64,000 nucleotides of DNA. Origin: an uncultured Alphaproteobacteria bacterium. Its GTDB lineage: Bacteria; Pseudomonadota; Alphaproteobacteria; SP197. Below are positions 34,352-44,083 of the stretch, piece by piece (the first letter of the stretch is position 1; every line of letters starts with the position of its first letter). The notes beneath the pieces were generated by a model. The model saw nothing but the letters and a program-made list of their open reading frames with translations. It was not told the DNA's origin and made no database searches. The translations under genes and the position numbers were made by a program. The stretch covers positions 620,001-684,000 of the forward strand of contig OY282363.1 of assembly GCA_958295695.1 (NCBI GenBank), written 5' to 3'.

Positions 34352-35492
34352 GCAACTCGCAGCCGGTGTCGGTCACGACGAGCGTTTCCTCGAAGTCCCC
34401 GACATAACCCATGTGCCGCACGCTCCGCTCGACGCAGAGCACCATGTTCTTCTCCAGAACGGTGCGGTCGCTTTCGACCAGCCAGGGCGAGTCCCAGCCG
34501 AGGCCGACGCCGTGGCCGAAGCCCTTGAAGGCGCCCTCGAGCTCGAAACCCAGGCGTTCCAGGGTTTCGCGACCGGCGCGCGCCACATGCGAGGCCGTGA
34601 CGCCCGGCCGGACCTCGGCGATCGCGGCCTGGACGGCCAGCATGGGCGCCTCGAACACGCGCGTCTGCTCGGCCGTGGGGCGGCCGATCGGTTTCGAGCG
34701 GGCGTGGTCGAAGTAGTAGCCGTCGACGGCGCCGGAGATCCCGACGTGGAACCAGTCGCCGTCCTCCAGCGCCTCGTCCGACCCCCAGGTCGGGAAGCCG
34801 CCGGCGACCGCGGTCGGGTCGTTGCCGCCCCGGCCCGAGGACATGAAGGAGTTGTAGAGGATGCCCCCGCGGGTGACGAGCACGTCCATGCCCGCGGCGA
34901 CGACCTCGCCGTGGGTGACGCCGGCCTCCGCCTTCTCCAGCATGGCTTCGGTCGCGCGGCAGCCGACCCACGAGGCGTGGCGCAGCTTCTCCACCTCCGC
35001 GGGCGATTTGACCATGCGGATGCGGCCCAGGAGCTCGTCGGCCGGCAGCCATTCGACGGCCGGCAGACCGGCGGCGAGTCTCGCATGGATGCTCCAGGGC
35101 AACGTGTCGGAGCCGACCACGCCGACGCGTCCTTCCTCCAGGCCGGCCGCTCTCAAGGCGTCGATGACCGCCGCGACGACATCGCCGGTCACCACCGTGT
35201 CGGCGATCGCCATCTCCTCGTCGCGTTCGGGCCTGTCGTCGGCGATGAGCACGGGCTCGCCCTCGGCCGGCAGGACGACGAAGGCGTGGGCCCGGCCGGT
35301 CCATTCGCCCGGCACGTCCGGGATGAAGGGGAAGCGCGTGTAGAAGTTCGTCAGGTACTTCACGTCCGCGTAGCGGTCGGTCGTGCCGCCGCCGCGCGAG
35401 CAGACCAGCAGGCCCGCGAGACCGGCCGCCCGCGCAGCCCGCCGCGCCTTCTCCCGCCGTTCGGGAAACTCGGATGCGGGGATCGCGGTCAT
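34323..35492 (-). CDS. M24 family metallopeptidase (Xaa-Pro dipeptidase-like)
   Basis: The 389-aa protein has a creatinase-type N-terminal domain (residues 1-150) and a pita-bread catalytic domain. Metal-binding segments are DGYYFDHARSKPIG, FGHGVGLGWDSP and GDFEETLVV. The family includes prolidases, aminopeptidase P, creatinase and DMSP lyase relatives; the first-ligand region differs from classic prolidase, so the substrate is open. The ATG at 35492 has AGGAGG about 8 nt upstream. It is convergent with, and overlaps, the ABC-F gene. Confidence 0.87.
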   Translation of the reverse strand: MTAIPASEFPERREKARRAARAAGLAGLLVCSRGGGTTDRYADVKYLTNFYTRFPFIPDVPGEWTGRAHAFVVLPAEGEPVLIADDRPERDEEMAIADTVVTGDVVAAVIDALRAAGLEEGRVGVVGSDTLPWSIHARLAAGLPAVEWLPADELLGRIRMVKSPAEVEKLRHASWVGCRATEAMLEKAEAGVTHGEVVAAGMDVLVTRGGILYNSFMSSGRGGNDPTAVAGGFPTWGSDEALEDGDWFHVGISGAVDGYYFDHARSKPIGRPTAEQTRVFEAPMLAVQAAIAEVRPGVTASHVARAGRETLERLGFELEGAFKGFGHGVGLGWDSPWLVESDRTVLEKNMVLCVERSVRHMGYVGDFEETLVVTDTGCELLTDARRRWW

Positions 35493-35630
35493 GCCTGGGC
35501 CTCCTAGGTCGCGGGGGCCTTTGGTTCGCCGGCACTCTGACGCCGTTGCTCCGTCGGGTCAAAGCCGATCCGCGGAACCGACCGGGAAAATCCTGCTGGC
35601 GCTTTCCGCCGGCGGGAGGTGCAGACAAGG

Positions 35631-35873
35631 ATGTCCGCCGGTATCGACAGAGCGGGAGCGTCACAGACGGTCGCCAGAAAGTCCGTGCTGAAATCCCCTC
35701 CGGCGAGACCCGGGCTCGAAAGATTGCTCGAACGGGCGAAACACGGGATGGTGGCCGAGGAAGAGCTCAGGGAGCAACGAGTCAGTTTCGTATATGGCAA
35801 TGCTCCCTTCGATTCTGGGATTACACGGGAATCGGCGAGAAAATCCGCCAATAGAATCAAACTCACCCGATAG
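35631..35873 (+). CDS. Small protein upstream of decayed Fic gene (putative antitoxin)
   Basis: The 80-aa protein ends in EELREQRVSFVYGNAPFDSG and then ITRESARKSANRIKLTR, a pattern I recall in small genes preceding Fic-domain genes in proteobacteria. It lies 50 nt before the Fic remnant, on the same strand, with a GGGAGG upstream of the ATG at 35631. If the pairing holds, it would be the antitoxin-like partner that outlived its toxin. The frame appears intact. The function is inference. Confidence 0.55.
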   Translation: MSAGIDRAGASQTVARKSVLKSPPARPGLERLLERAKHGMVAEEELREQRVSFVYGNAPFDSGITRESARKSANRIKLTR

Positions 35874-35923
35874 ACGGGCGCATTGTGCTGGTAACGAAAA
35901 AGCAGGACGGCGCTCTTTTTAAA

Positions 35924-36470
35924 ATGTTCAAGAGAAAAACTTTCTTCGCCAATACGACTTTCTTTTGAATTGCATCGAAATCGGATTGGCGCAAAACCCA
36001 TCTCGATCAATCGACAAGTATACCCTGTGGGCTCTCAACCATGTCGCCGTCGCCAATATCTGTCAGTTTGACGGAGGCTTCAGGGAGGGGCCGATCTACA
36101 TGGGGGACCATATTCCTCCTCAATCATGAGAAAGTTCCGGATCCGATGGATCGCTTTATCCCGACGATCCATGAGAACTGGGACCTTTGGACGTCCACAC
36201 AGGTGGGAGCCTACACCCTTTGGCGTCCCAACTGGATCCATCCCTTCATTGAAGGCAATGAGCGCTCGAGCGCGGCCTGCTACCTCTCGATATGTCTGTG
36301 CGCCGGCGACCAGGATCCTGCCCGAGCGGATCGGAGAGAAACGGAAGTCCTGTGTCGCCGCGTTGCGCGCAGCGGACAGCGCATGGCAAAACGGCCATCT
36401 CGACTGTTCGGACATGGAAGCCTACCTGGCAGATCTTCCGCGAGCGCAACTCGCGAACGACCCATGGCCG
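35924..36470 (+). pseudogene. Fic/DOC family protein, multiply frameshifted
   Basis: Fic-like sequence runs through three frames. Frame 1 (about 35926-36126): FLRQYDFLLNCIEIGLAQNP, DKYTLWALNHVAVAN, GGFREGPIYMGDHIPPQ and a stop at 36127. Frame 2 (about 36130-36290): VPDPMDRFIPTIHENWD and NWIHPFIEGNERSSAACYL. Frame 3 (to about 36470): ILPERIGEKRK, ALRAADSAWQNGHLD and MEAYLADLPRAQLAND. The catalytic loop HPFx[D/E]GNGRxxR has Gly changed to Glu and lacks the final Arg. The gene once encoded an AMP-transferase-type Fic protein and is now dead. Base composition is clearly less GC-rich than its surroundings, suggesting transfer. Confidence 0.8.
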
Positions 36471-36479
36471 TCCCGGCGC

Positions 36480-38822
36480 TCAGACCCGGTCCCGTCCGGC
36501 CCGCGCCTCCCGGATCGCGCGCCAGACCTTCATCGGGGTGGCGGGCATGTCGATGTGTTCGATTCCGTAGGGCGACAGCGCGTCGACCAGCGCGTTGACG
36601 ACCGCGGGCGGGCCGCCGATCGCGCCGGACTCGCCGTTGCCCTTCACGCCCAGCGGGTTGCGCGCGGTCGGGACGACGATGCGGCCGGTCTCGATGTCGG
36701 GCAGGTCCGCGGCGCGCGGCAGGGGATAGTCCATGAACGAGCCGGTCAGGAGCTGGCCGCTGGCGGAATCGTAGACCGCCTCCTCGGCGAGGGCCTGACC
36801 GATCCCCTGGGCGACGCCGCCATGCACCTGGCCGTCGACCAGGAGCGGGTTGACGACCACGCCGACGTCGTCGACGGCGACATAGCGCAGCAGTTCGACC
36901 GCGCCGGTCTCGGGATCGACCTCGAGCTCGCAGACATGGGTGCCGTTGGGATAAGTCGGCCCGTCCATGGGCTTGAAGCCGCCGATCGCCTGAAAGCCGA
37001 TCTCCTCGCCGGGCGGCAGGTCGCCCGCGTCGTAGGACCGGGCGGCGACCTCGGCCAGACCGACCGTCCGGTCGGTCCCGACGATGCGGAACGCGCCGTC
37101 CTCGAACGCGATGTCGTCCTCCGCCGCCTCCAGAAGATGGCCCGCGATGCGCTTGCCCTTCTCGATGGCCTTGCCGACCGCGATGGCGCACGCGCTGCCC
37201 GCCACGGCGATGAAGTTCGAGCCGCCGTTGCCGGAGCCGAAGGGCACGAGATCGTTGTCGCCCTGCAGCACCCGGATGCGGCTCTCCTCGACGCCGAGCC
37301 CGCCCGCGACGATCTGCTTGTAGGCCGTCTCGTGGCCCTGTCCGTTGGTCTGGGTGCCGACCTTGAGCAGGACGCCGCCCCCGGGATCGATCCGCAGGTC
37401 GACCATGTCGGGGCCGAGGCCGCCGCAGCGGTCGAACACGCCGGCGACGCCCAGTCCGCGCAGCTTGCCGCGCCTTTCCGATTCGTCCCGCCGCGCCTCG
37501 AATCCGGCCGCGTCCGAACGTTCGAGAGCGAGCGCTTGGTGGCGGTCGAACTCGCCGCAGTCGTAGACGAAGCCCAGCCCGGTGTCCCAGGGGAACCGAT
37601 CCGCCTTGACGTGGTTCAGCCCGCGCAGCTCGGCGGGCGCCATGCCGAACCGGCGGGCGGCCTTGTCGAGCAGGCGCTCGACCATGAAGCCGGTCTCGGG
37701 CCGGCCCGCGCCCCGGTAGGCGTCGACCGGCACCGTGTTGGTCATCACGCCCGTCACATGGGCGTGGATGGCGGGTATGGCGTAGGCCATCGACTGCACC
37801 GCGGTCGAGGCGAGCGTCGCCACGAAGGGCATGAACTGGGAGATATAGGCGCCGAAGTTCGCGATCGTCTCGACTTGGAGCCCGGTGATGCGGCGGTCGG
37901 CGTCGAAGGCCATGCGGCCGGTCATCACCCGGTCGCGGCCCTGCAGGTCGCTCACGAAACTCTCGCTCCGGTCGGCGGTCCACTTCACCGGCCGGCGCAG
38001 ACGGCGGGCGGCGACCAGCGCGAGCGCATACTCGTGGAACAGGAAGTTCTTCATGCCGAAGGCGCCGCCGACGTCGCCGGTCAGCACGCGAAGGTCGCCG
38101 CGCGGAATCTTGAGCACCGCGTCGGCCAGGGGCCCGGCGAGCTTGTGGGCGCCCTGGGAGCAGACGCGCAGCGTGAATCGCCCGTCCGCCGGATCGCATT
38201 CGGCCAGGGCCGCGCGCGGCTCCATCGGCGCCACGGCGACCCGGTTGTTCTCGACGGCGAGCTCCACGACATGGGCGGCCTCGCGAAGCGCGCGTTCCGC
38301 CGCCGCCGCGTCGCCGATCTCCCAGTCCAGGACGCGGTTGCCGGGCGCCTGGGGCCAGATTTCCGGCGCGCCCGGATCGAGGGCCCGGGCCGTGCCGATG
38401 GCGGGCGCGAGCGGCTCGTAGTCGACCGCGACCAGATCGGCGGCGTCGCGCGCGCCGGCCGCGGTCTCGGCCACGACGAAGGCCACCGGTTCGCCCACGT
38501 GGCGCACCCGGTCCGCCGGCAGGACCGGGTGCGGGATGTCCGCCAGCGGCGATCCGTCACGGTTCTTCAGGCCGCCGGCCACCGGCAGGGCGCCGATCCC
38601 CTCGGCCTCCAGGTCGGCGGCGGTTAGCACCAGCCTCACGCCCGGCGCGGAGGCCGCCGCGCGGGTGTCGATGCCGCCGATCCCGGCGTGGGCGTGGGGC
38701 GAGCGCACGGCGACGCCGTAGTATTGGCCCGGCAGGCTCACGTCGTCGGCGTACCGGCCCAGGCCGCGGACCAGCCTCGGGTCTTCCGTCCTCGGATTGG
38801 GTTGTCCGACGCCGAACCGCAT
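36480..38822 (-). CDS. Molybdenum hydroxylase large subunit (xanthine dehydrogenase family), second copy
   Basis: This 780-aa paralogue of the 17068 gene has the same domain plan: hammerhead domain from residue 10 (TEDPRLVRGLGRYADDV), then GDVGGAFGMKNF, VDAYRGAGRPETGFMVERL, GQGHETAYKQI and the catalytic GVKGNGESGAIGGPPAV. It is downstream of, and 16 nt from, the tartrate/malate dehydrogenase-like gene. Again no FAD or 2Fe-2S subunit gene is adjacent. The two paralogues differ in the active-site segment (GNGESG against GAGEAG), so different substrates are likely. Confidence 0.9.
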   Translation of the reverse strand: MRFGVGQPNPRTEDPRLVRGLGRYADDVSLPGQYYGVAVRSPHAHAGIGGIDTRAAASAPGVRLVLTAADLEAEGIGALPVAGGLKNRDGSPLADIPHPVLPADRVRHVGEPVAFVVAETAAGARDAADLVAVDYEPLAPAIGTARALDPGAPEIWPQAPGNRVLDWEIGDAAAAERALREAAHVVELAVENNRVAVAPMEPRAALAECDPADGRFTLRVCSQGAHKLAGPLADAVLKIPRGDLRVLTGDVGGAFGMKNFLFHEYALALVAARRLRRPVKWTADRSESFVSDLQGRDRVMTGRMAFDADRRITGLQVETIANFGAYISQFMPFVATLASTAVQSMAYAIPAIHAHVTGVMTNTVPVDAYRGAGRPETGFMVERLLDKAARRFGMAPAELRGLNHVKADRFPWDTGLGFVYDCGEFDRHQALALERSDAAGFEARRDESERRGKLRGLGVAGVFDRCGGLGPDMVDLRIDPGGGVLLKVGTQTNGQGHETAYKQIVAGGLGVEESRIRVLQGDNDLVPFGSGNGGSNFIAVAGSACAIAVGKAIEKGKRIAGHLLEAAEDDIAFEDGAFRIVGTDRTVGLAEVAARSYDAGDLPPGEEIGFQAIGGFKPMDGPTYPNGTHVCELEVDPETGAVELLRYVAVDDVGVVVNPLLVDGQVHGGVAQGIGQALAEEAVYDSASGQLLTGSFMDYPLPRAADLPDIETGRIVVPTARNPLGVKGNGESGAIGGPPAVVNALVDALSPYGIEHIDMPATPMKVWRAIREARAGRDRV

Positions 38823-38838
38823 TCGTTTTCCGTCCCTC

Positions 38839-39897
38839 TCAGATCGCCTCGGCGATGGCCTTGCCGAGGTCCGCGGTGCCGGCCCCGCCGCCGAGGTCCG
38901 GCGTCAGGGCCGAGGGCTCGCGCAGGACGGTCTCGATCGCGGCCACGATCGCCGCGGCGGCCTCGGGATGGCCGAGATGGTCCAGCATCATCGCGCCGGA
39001 CCAGATCTGGCCGATGGGATTGGCGACGCCCCGGCCGGCGATGTCCGGCGCCGAGCCGTGGACCGGCTCGAACATGCTGGGCGCGGTCTTCCCGGGGTTG
39101 ATGTTGGCGCTGGGCGCGATGCCGATGGAACCCGCCACGGCCGGACCCAGATCGGACAGGATGTCGCCGAACAGGTTGGAGCCCACCACCACGTCGAACC
39201 AGTCGGGGTGGCGCACGAAATGGGCCGCCAGGATGTCGATGTGGTACTTGTCGAAGGCGACGTCGGGATAGTCGCGGGCGACCGCTTCGACACGCTCGTC
39301 CCAGAACGGCATGGTGTGGAAGATGCCGTTGGACTTCGTCGCCGACGTCAGGTGTTTCGCCGGCCTGCTCCGCGCCAGCTCGAAGGCGAACCGCGCGATC
39401 CGGTCGACGCCCCGCCGGGTGAAGACGCTGGCCTGCTGCGCCATCTCCTCGTCGGAGCCCTCGTAGAGCCGGCCGCCGATCCGCGAGTATTCGCCTTCGA
39501 CGTTCTCGCGCACGACCCAGAAGTCGATCTCGCCGGGCGTCCGGTTCGCCAACGGGCAGGGCACGCCGTCGAACAGGCGCACGGGGCGCAGGTTGACATA
39601 CTGGTCCATGGCCCGGCGGATCGGGATCAGGAGCCCCCAGAGCGAGATGTGGTCCGGCACGCCCGGCCAGCCGACCGCGCCCAGGAAGATGGCGTCGAAG
39701 GACCTGAGCCGCTCCAGCCCGTCCTCGGGCATCATGCGGCCCGTCCTGGCGTAGACCTCGCAGGACCAGTCGAACCGCTCCCAGGAGAACGACAGGCCGT
39801 GACGGCCGCCGGCGGCCTCGACCGCGCGCATGCCCTCGGGCATCACCTCTCGGCCGATTCCGTCGCCGGGGATCGCGGCGATTCGATAGCTCGTCAC
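38839..39897 (-). CDS. Isocitrate/isopropylmalate dehydrogenase family protein (tartrate/D-malate type)
   Basis: The 352-aa NAD-dependent decarboxylating dehydrogenase begins IAAIPGDGIGREVMPEGMRA and has VVRENVEGEYSRIGGRLYEG, the Lys/Asp region KYHIDILAAHFVRHP and SNLFGDILSDLGPAVAGSIG. The pattern RENVEGEYS..GG with FTRRGVDRIARFAFE fits the tartrate dehydrogenase/decarboxylase (TtuC) and D-malate dehydrogenase branch rather than LeuB. The start is a GTG at 39897 preceded by GGAGGGCG. It forms an operon with the molybdenum hydroxylase gene. Confidence 0.88.
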   Translation of the reverse strand: MTSYRIAAIPGDGIGREVMPEGMRAVEAAGGRHGLSFSWERFDWSCEVYARTGRMMPEDGLERLRSFDAIFLGAVGWPGVPDHISLWGLLIPIRRAMDQYVNLRPVRLFDGVPCPLANRTPGEIDFWVVRENVEGEYSRIGGRLYEGSDEEMAQQASVFTRRGVDRIARFAFELARSRPAKHLTSATKSNGIFHTMPFWDERVEAVARDYPDVAFDKYHIDILAAHFVRHPDWFDVVVGSNLFGDILSDLGPAVAGSIGIAPSANINPGKTAPSMFEPVHGSAPDIAGRGVANPIGQIWSGAMMLDHLGHPEAAAAIVAAIETVLREPSALTPDLGGGAGTADLGKAIAEAI

Positions 39898-39994
39898 GGC
39901 GTCGCCCTCCGTCCCGCTCCTACATAGCCCGTTCCCGTTCCCGGGGGCTACAGGCTCCGCCGGACGGCCCTCGCGTCCGGCGCCGGGCCCGTTT

Positions 39995-40663
39995 CTAGCC
40001 TTCCTCGCCGGGCGGCGGCAGCCAGCGGAAGAACAGGACGGCCAGCGCGGCGCCGGCGATCTGGGCGGCGATGAAGGCGGGCGCGTGGGCCGGCGCGATC
40101 CCCGAGAAGGTGTCGGTGAAGCCGCGGGCGATGGTGACCGCCGGGTTCGCGAAGGACGTGGACGAGGTGTACCAGTAGCCCGCCGCGATGGCGAGGCCGA
40201 CCGCATAGGGGACCGCCTCGGGCCGCCAGCGCAGGCAACCCAGGATGGCGGCGAGCAGGCTGAAGGTGGCGACGGCCTCGCCGGTCCACTGGCCCGCCCC
40301 GGTCCGCGCGTGGGTCGAGGCGAACAGCAACGGCTGCTCGAACATGATATGCGCCGTCATGACGCCCGCGAAGGCGCCCGCGATCTGGACCGCGATGTAG
40401 AGGCCGGCGTCGCGGGGCGCGATCTCGCGGCGGAGGGCGAAGGCGACGGTCACGGCGGGGTTGAAGTGCGCGCCCGACACCGGCCCGTAGACCAGGATCA
40501 GCACCGCCAGGATGGCGCCCGTCGCGATCGCGTTGCCCAGGAGCGCCACGCCGGGATTGTCGGGCGAAAGCGTCTCGGCCATGATTCCCGAACCGACGAC
40601 CGCCGCGAGAAGAAAGGCCGTCCCGACGAACTCCGCCGCCAGCCTGCGTGTCAAATCCGTCAT
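39995..40663 (-). CDS. MIP family aquaporin/channel
   Basis: The 222-aa six-span channel has both NPA boxes (HFNPAVTVAFALRR and SFANPAVTIARGF) and begins LAAEFVGTAFLLAAVVGSG. Aquaporin Z-like by length; a glycerol channel would usually be longer. The ATG at 40663 is chosen for its position at the first span; the track extends upstream without coding signal. Divergent from the amidase gene. Confidence 0.9.
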   Translation of the reverse strand: MTDLTRRLAAEFVGTAFLLAAVVGSGIMAETLSPDNPGVALLGNAIATGAILAVLILVYGPVSGAHFNPAVTVAFALRREIAPRDAGLYIAVQIAGAFAGVMTAHIMFEQPLLFASTHARTGAGQWTGEAVATFSLLAAILGCLRWRPEAVPYAVGLAIAAGYWYTSSTSFANPAVTIARGFTDTFSGIAPAHAPAFIAAQIAGAALAVLFFRWLPPPGEEG

Positions 40664-40766
40664 GCCGAGCCGCCTCCCGCGTGGGCGCGCATCCCGAGCC
40701 GGTCGCGCGACGGTTTCGTGACACACGGGCGCGCCGGCCTCAACCGCTCCCAAGGGGAGATCCGCG

Positions 40767-42194
40767 ATGCCCGATCTCGATCTCTGCTATCTGTCCGCCC
40801 GCGAGGCGCTGGGGCGGTTCGCGGCGCGCACGCTGTCGCCGGTCGAGGTGCTCGAGGCCCAGATCGCGCGGGCCGGGGCGGTGGAGCCGAGGGTCAACGC
40901 GCTCGCCTATACGTTCTTCGAGGATGCGCTGAAGGCGGCGCGCCGGGCCGAGGACCGCTATGCGGGGACCGGCGGCCGGCCGCGCGCCCTGGAGGGCCTC
41001 ACGGTCGCGGTCAAGGAAGACACCGCGGTCGAGGGACGCCCGCGCACGTTCGGCTCGCTGATCTTCGAGGACAACGTCGCCGACCACACCAATCCGTCGG
41101 TCGAACGTCTGGTCGAGGCCGGCGCCATCGTCCACGCGCTGACGACCTGCCCCGAATTCGTCTGGCCCTGGACCTGCACGTCCAGGCTCCACGGCGCGAC
41201 GCGCAACCCCTGGAACCTCGAGATCACCTGCGGCGCCTCGTCGGGCGGAGCGGCCGCGGCCGTCGCGGCGGGCGCGACCACGCTGGCGACGGGCTCCGAC
41301 AGCGCGGGCAGCATCCGGATGCCCGCGGCGATGTGCGGGATCGCGGGCTACAAGCCGCCCCACGGCCGCAACCCGGGCAGTCCCGAGGTCGCCATGGACG
41401 CCTTCTTCCATGTCGGTCCGATGACGCGCGCCTCCGCCGAGGCCGCCCTGATGCAGAACGTCATGTCGGGTCTCCATCCGCGCGACCACGCCACGCTGGC
41501 CGAACCGCTCGCCCTGCCGGACTCCTTCCCCGGCGCGGCGGGGATGCGCCTCGCCTGGTCGATGGACCTGGGCGTCCACACGGTGTCCCGGGCGGTGCGC
41601 GCGAACACGTTGGCGCTGATCGAGGAGCTCGCCGAGGCCGGCGCCGTCGTCGAGGAGATCGAAACGCCGTGGGCGGGCGAGGCGCTCGCCGCCGCCGGGG
41701 CGTGGGGCGGTCTGATCTACGCCGACGAATTCTCCGACGCCGTCGACCGCCACCCCGGGCTCGTCTGCGACTACACGACGGTCTTCGCGCGCCAGAACGA
41801 GGCCGTGACGCCGCGCATGTTCCATGACTGCATGAAGACCGTCGGCGCGTGCTGGGCGAGGTTCGGCCCGGAGCTCGCGCGTTACGACGCCTTCCTCTGC
41901 CCCACCGTCGGCGCGACCGGGATCCCGGCCGAGTGGCGCGACTGGGCCGACCCGATCGACGTCGACGGGAAGGCGTGCGGTATCCGCGACATCGTGATGA
42001 CGTTCCTCTTCAACGCCTTCAGCCGCCTGCCCTGTCTCTCGGTCCCGTCTGGCTTCGCCGGCGACGGCGTGCCCACGGGCGTGCAGATCGCCGCCAACCC
42101 CTACGACGACCGGACGGCGTTCCGGGTGGCGCGGGCGGTCGAGGCGCTGCTGCCGCTCTACGGCGACGCCGGGACGCGGCCCAGGCTGGACTGA
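40767..42194 (+). CDS. Amidase signature family protein
   Basis: This 475-aa amidase has the Ser-cisSer-Lys triad: Lys in GLTVAVKEDTAV, Ser in CGASSGGAAAAVAAG and the nucleophile in TGSDSAGSIRMPAA. Other members include GatA, acetamidase and aryl-acylamidases; GatA is excluded because no gatB or gatC is present and the C-terminal half differs. It hydrolyses an amide or carbamate of unknown kind. It lies convergent with the peptide ABC transporter operon and 50 nt from its 3' end, so an imported amide or peptide is a natural substrate (inference). Confidence 0.88.
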   Translation: MPDLDLCYLSAREALGRFAARTLSPVEVLEAQIARAGAVEPRVNALAYTFFEDALKAARRAEDRYAGTGGRPRALEGLTVAVKEDTAVEGRPRTFGSLIFEDNVADHTNPSVERLVEAGAIVHALTTCPEFVWPWTCTSRLHGATRNPWNLEITCGASSGGAAAAVAAGATTLATGSDSAGSIRMPAAMCGIAGYKPPHGRNPGSPEVAMDAFFHVGPMTRASAEAALMQNVMSGLHPRDHATLAEPLALPDSFPGAAGMRLAWSMDLGVHTVSRAVRANTLALIEELAEAGAVVEEIETPWAGEALAAAGAWGGLIYADEFSDAVDRHPGLVCDYTTVFARQNEAVTPRMFHDCMKTVGACWARFGPELARYDAFLCPTVGATGIPAEWRDWADPIDVDGKACGIRDIVMTFLFNAFSRLPCLSVPSGFAGDGVPTGVQIAANPYDDRTAFRVARAVEALLPLYGDAGTRPRLD

Positions 42195-42244
42195 GGCGGG
42201 CCCGCGCCCGGCGCCCCTGGGCCATGGCGCGGCGTTCCCGGCCG

Positions 42245-44083
42245 TCAGGGACGGTCCTGGGCCTCGAACAGTTCGGTCTCGGTATGCTGGCAATAGACCG
42301 CGTGCCCGTGGCCCATGTCCCGACGCGGCGCGGGCTCCGCGTCGCATTTCCCCGGGATCGCGACCGGGCAGCGCATGCGGAACGGGCAGGGCAGGTCGTG
42401 CAGCATGACGTTGCTGCGCAGGCCGGCCTCGGCCTCGCGGCCGCCGATCGCCTCCTCCAGCCAGCCTTGGCGCAACGCCGGCACGGAGTGGATGAGGAGC
42501 TGGGTATAGGGATGGTGGGGCGGCGCGAAGACCTCCTTGGTGAGTCCCGCGTCGACGATCCGGCCGGCGTACATCACCGCCACCCGGTTCGCGATCGAGG
42601 CCACGGTCGACAGATCGTGGCTGATGAAGACATAGGCGACCTTGTGGGTTTCCCGCAGCTCGCGCATCAGCTCGAGGATGCGGGCGGCGACGACCGTGTC
42701 GAGCGACGACAGGACCTCGTCGCACAGGATGATGTCCGGCTCGGCCGCGAAGGCGCGGGCGATCGAGACGCGCTGCCGCTGGCCGCCCGAGAGCTCGGCG
42801 GGGAAGCGGCCGGCGTGGTCCGGATCGAGGCCGACCATCTCCAGCAGCTCCGCCACGCGGTCGTGCTTCCGCGATCCCGACATGCCGAAATAGAGCTCGA
42901 GCGGCCGGCCGATGGCGTCGTCGATCCTCTTCTCCGGATTGATCGACTGGTCCGGGCTCTGGAAGACGATCTGGATGCGGCGGAGCTGCTCCCTCGTCCG
43001 CCGGCGGGCCAGAGCGGGCAGCGTCTCGCCTCCCAGGGCGACCTCGCCGTTGAGGGTCGGCTGGAGGCCCGCGATGACGCGGGCGAGCGTCGACTTGCCG
43101 CTGCCGGACTCGCCCACGACCGCGAGGACCTCGCGCGGGTAGACCTCGAGATCGATGTCGTGGAGGACGTACTTCTCGCGCTCGATCCTGTCGAACATGC
43201 GCTGGCGTTCGTAGGTCGAATCGACCCCGCGCACGGTCATGATCGGCTTCTGGCCGGCGGTGGGATCCCAGTCGGACGCCGCCGTGTCGCGTGTCGGCCT
43301 GGGCTTGACCGCCCCCAGCAACGTCCGTGTGTACTCCTCCGTGGCGTCGTGGAGGATCTTGTCGGTCGCGCCTTCCTCGACGACATGGCCCCGGTTCATG
43401 ACCAGGATGCGGTCGGCGACCTGGGCGACCACGGAAAGGTCGTGGCTGACATAGATGCCGGCGGTCCGCCGGTCGCGGATGACGTCCTTGACCGCCTTGA
43501 GGACCTCGATCTGCGTGGTGACGTCGAGCGCCGTGGTGGGCTCGTCGAGAACGAGCAGCCTGGGCCGGCAGGCCATGGCCATGGCCATCATGATGCGCTG
43601 CTGCTGCCCGCCCGACGTCTGGTGGGGGTAGCGGTGGGCGATCTCCTCCGGGTGCGGCAGGTCGAGCAGGTCGAGAAGCTCGATCGCGCGTTCCTTCGCG
43701 GCGGCCCCGTCGGCGATGTCGTGAAGCATCAGGCTCTCGGCGATCTGGTCGACGACCGGGATCGCCGGGTTCAGGGCCGCCTGGGCGCTCTGCGCCACAT
43801 AGGCGATATCCCTGCCGCGGATGTCGCGCCGTTCCCGGGTGGACATGGTCAGGATGTCCCGGCCCTCCAGCAGGACCCGGCCGTTCTTGAACCGGGTCCC
43901 GGGGCGCGTGTAGCCGAGCGCGCCCAGCGCGACCGTGGTCTTGCCGGCGCCCGATTCGCCGATCAGGGCGACCACCTCGCCGGGCCGCACCTCGACGCTG
44001 CACCCGTGGACGGTCTCGACCCAGATTCCGGAAGGGGGCCTGCCTTCGACGACCAGGTCCTCGATCCGCAGCAGCGCCGTCAC
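42245..44083 (-). CDS. Peptide ABC transporter, fused double ATP-binding protein
   Basis: One 612-aa polypeptide carries both ATPases that are usually separate (DppD and DppF types). Domain 1 (residues 1-280): Walker [10 protein letters not shown], signature [11 protein letters not shown], Walker [13 protein letters not shown]. Domain 2 (about 290-612): Walker [10 protein letters not shown], signature [12 protein letters not shown], Walker [13 protein letters not shown], where the usual Pro after Glu is Val. A C-terminal oligopeptide-type cysteine segment ([19 protein letters not shown]) may bind an Fe-S cluster. The GTG at 44083 overlaps the permease stop (GTGA). Confidence 0.92.
   Translation of the reverse strand: MTALLRIEDLVVEGRPPSGIWVETVHGCSVEVRPGEVVALIGESGAGKTTVALGALGYTRPGTRFKNGRVLLEGRDILTMSTRERRDIRGRDIAYVAQSAQAALNPAIPVVDQIAESLMLHDIADGAAAKERAIELLDLLDLPHPEEIAHRYPHQTSGGQQQRIMMAMAMACRPRLLVLDEPTTALDVTTQIEVLKAVKDVIRDRRTAGIYVSHDLSVVAQVADRILVMNRGHVVEEGATDKILHDATEEYTRTLLGAVKPRPTRDTAASDWDPTAGQKPIMTVRGVDSTYERQRMFDRIEREKYVLHDIDLEVYPREVLAVVGESGSGKSTLARVIAGLQPTLNGEVALGGETLPALARRRTREQLRRIQIVFQSPDQSINPEKRIDDAIGRPLELYFGMSGSRKHDRVAELLEMVGLDPDHAGRFPAELSGGQRQRVSIARAFAAEPDIILCDEVLSSLDTVVAARILELMRELRETHKVAYVFISHDLSTVASIANRVAVMYAGRIVDAGLTKEVFAPPHHPYTQLLIHSVPALRQGWLEEAIGGREAEAGLRSNVMLHDLPCPFRMRCPVAIPGKCDAEPAPRRDMGHGHAVYCQHTETELFEAQDRP

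Noticed and set aside
35504..36010. A 168-codon minus-strand frame in the low-GC region
   Set aside because: It is antisense to the small putative antitoxin gene and the Fic remnant, which have recognisable sequence on the plus strand.
36126..38627. An 833-codon open frame on the plus strand opposite the second molybdenum hydroxylase gene
   Set aside because: Only the first ~115 codons carry signal, and that signal is the third frame of the Fic pseudogene; the rest is antisense shadow.
40767..42194. Glutamyl-tRNA(Gln) amidotransferase subunit A
   Set aside because: No gatB or gatC nearby, and the C-terminal half differs from GatA; kept as a general amidase.
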